Shown: in pieces, positions 21,140 to 21,924 of the stretch
How positions within the stretch are numbered: the first letter of the stretch is position 1
How the letters are laid out: every line of letters starts with the position of its first letter
NCBI GenBank assembly: GCA_004211235.1
Contig: SEEY01000002.1
Span: forward strand, 1-21,924
Length of the DNA stretch: 21,924 nt
Reading direction: 5' to 3'
Source: Rubrivivax sp.
Lineage (GTDB): Bacteria > Pseudomonadota > Gammaproteobacteria > Burkholderiales > Burkholderiaceae
The notes under the pieces: model-generated
Seen by the model: only the letters and a program-made list of their open reading frames with translations
Told to the model about the DNA's origin: nothing
The model's database searches: none
Position numbers and translations under genes: made by a program

Positions 21140-21924
21140 TGGTGCCCGTTCTTCCCTTGCGTCGCGTCGCGTCGCCCACGATCCCGCGCGCCTTCAGCTG
21201 TGCCTGCGGGCGGCCGATCTTCTTCCGCAACAGCCAGTGCCTGGCCTGTGGGCGACCACTCGGTTATGACGCCGAGCGCGGCCGGCTGCTGGCGCTGGAG
21301 CGGGCGCCGGGCCGCGCCGTGAAAAACGGCTGGCGCGAGGCCGGCGTCCCGGCGCGCCGCGCGCCGCGCTATGCCCGCTGCGCCAATCTCGACACGGCCG
21401 CTGCCTGCAACTGGCTGCTGGATGCGGCGGACGTGCAGTCCGGCGCGACGCTGTGTCGCTGCTGCCGCCTCACCCGTACGGTGCCCGACCTTACGCAGCC
21501 CGGCGCCGACATCTGGTGGTGCCGCATCGAGCAGGCCAAGCGCCGCCTGGTGTCGCAGCTGATCGGGCTGAAGCTGCCGGTGCAATCCAAGGCCGAGGTG
21601 CCCGAAGGACTGGGCCTGGCCTTCGACCTGCTGCTCTCGCCGCCTGAAGGGCCGGCCGTCATCACCGGTCATGCCGATGGCGTCATCACGCTCGATGCGT
21701 CGGAGGCCGACGACGCCCGCCGCGAGCAACGCCGCGGCCATCTCGGTGAGTCTTACCGGACGCTGCTCGGTCATTTGCGCCACGAGACCGGTCATTACTA
21801 CTGGCAGCTGCTCGTCGAGCCGACCGAATGGCTGGAGCCGGTCCGCGCGCTGTTCGGCGACGACCGGCAGGACTACAGCGCCGCGCTGCAGAAGCATTAC
21901 GCCGGCGGCCCGCCAGCAGACTGG
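21139..21924 (+). CDS. Zinc-ribbon putative metallopeptidase (Peptidase_Mx-like), 3' end cut by the window
   Basis: The frame stays open for 262 codons to the last base, so the gene is partial. The N-terminus is cysteine-rich: CAC at 21-23 and CLAC at 34-37 look like a zinc ribbon. Further cysteines at 81, 90, 106, 108, 109 and 128 may form a second cluster. The HETGH motif at H215, E216 and H219 within LRHETGHYYW is a HExxH zinc-protease signature. The layout matches the group named putative zinc-binding metallopeptidase (Peptidase_Mx), whose function is poorly known. There is no signal peptide. The ATG overlaps the PAP2 stop by one base (TGATG), making it the third gene of the GT4-PAP2 operon. 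Confidence 0.8.
   Translation, partial: MVPVLPLRRVASPTIPRAFSCACGRPIFFRNSQCLACGRPLGYDAERGRLLALERAPGRAVKNGWREAGVPARRAPRYARCANLDTAAACNWLLDAADVQSGATLCRCCRLTRTVPDLTQPGADIWWCRIEQAKRRLVSQLIGLKLPVQSKAEVPEGLGLAFDLLLSPPEGPAVITGHADGVITLDASEADDARREQRRGHLGESYRTLLGHLRHETGHYYWQLLVEPTEWLEPVRALFGDDRQDYSAALQKHYAGGPPADW

Overview
The window is high-GC, densely packed bacterial DNA. It looks like a betaproteobacterium, probably Burkholderiales. That placement rests on overall gene style (large TonB-dependent receptor with a sugar-acid pathway, Fis-type sigma-54 regulators, poxvirus-like topoisomerase IB, LexA box of the CTGT-N8-ACAG kind) and is an inference. No rRNA, tRNA, CRISPR array, IS element or phage gene was seen.

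Region 1 (about 1-10.8 kb) is a glucuronoxylan/uronate-use locus. It holds a secreted GH67 alpha-glucuronidase, a LacI-type repressor, uronate dehydrogenase, an SMP-30-type lactonase, an aldose 1-epimerase, a convergent GntR/FCD regulator and a large TonB-dependent outer-membrane receptor. Together they would import xylan fragments, release (methyl)glucuronic acid, and oxidise the uronate to an aldarate. Three related LacI-type operators (GCGCTACC core) lie in front of the glucuronidase and the receptor, so the LacI protein is the likely common regulator. The operator in front of the glucuronidase sits in the 32-nt loop of a perfect 35-bp inverted repeat.

Region 2 (10.8-11.0 kb) is a short island: the receptor's terminator, then a strong sigma-70 promoter overlapped by a LexA-like box that drives a 26-codon ORF. 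This is a candidate undescribed SOS-induced micropeptide.

Region 3 (11.0-21.9 kb, running off the right edge) is the most interesting part. An NtrC-type response regulator (13688-15154) is surrounded by short transcription units on both strands. Eight sites with the sigma-54 GG-N10-GC architecture were found, each upstream of a unit's first gene. The units encode a 156-aa unknown protein, a lipoprotein with two phospholipase-D HKD motifs, two or three small proteins (two membrane-anchored), a GT4 glycosyltransferase plus a DUF2334 deacetylase-like protein, topoisomerase IB, a GmhB-like HAD phosphatase, and a second GT4 glycosyltransferase (MgtA/SqdX-like) plus a PAP2 phosphatase plus a zinc-ribbon metallopeptidase (cut by the window end). 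The regulator itself has no such site. I read this as a compact sigma-54 regulon with a possible envelope or membrane-lipid remodelling role. The promoter set is seen in the sequence; the regulon membership, the role of this particular regulator and the biochemical theme are inferences.
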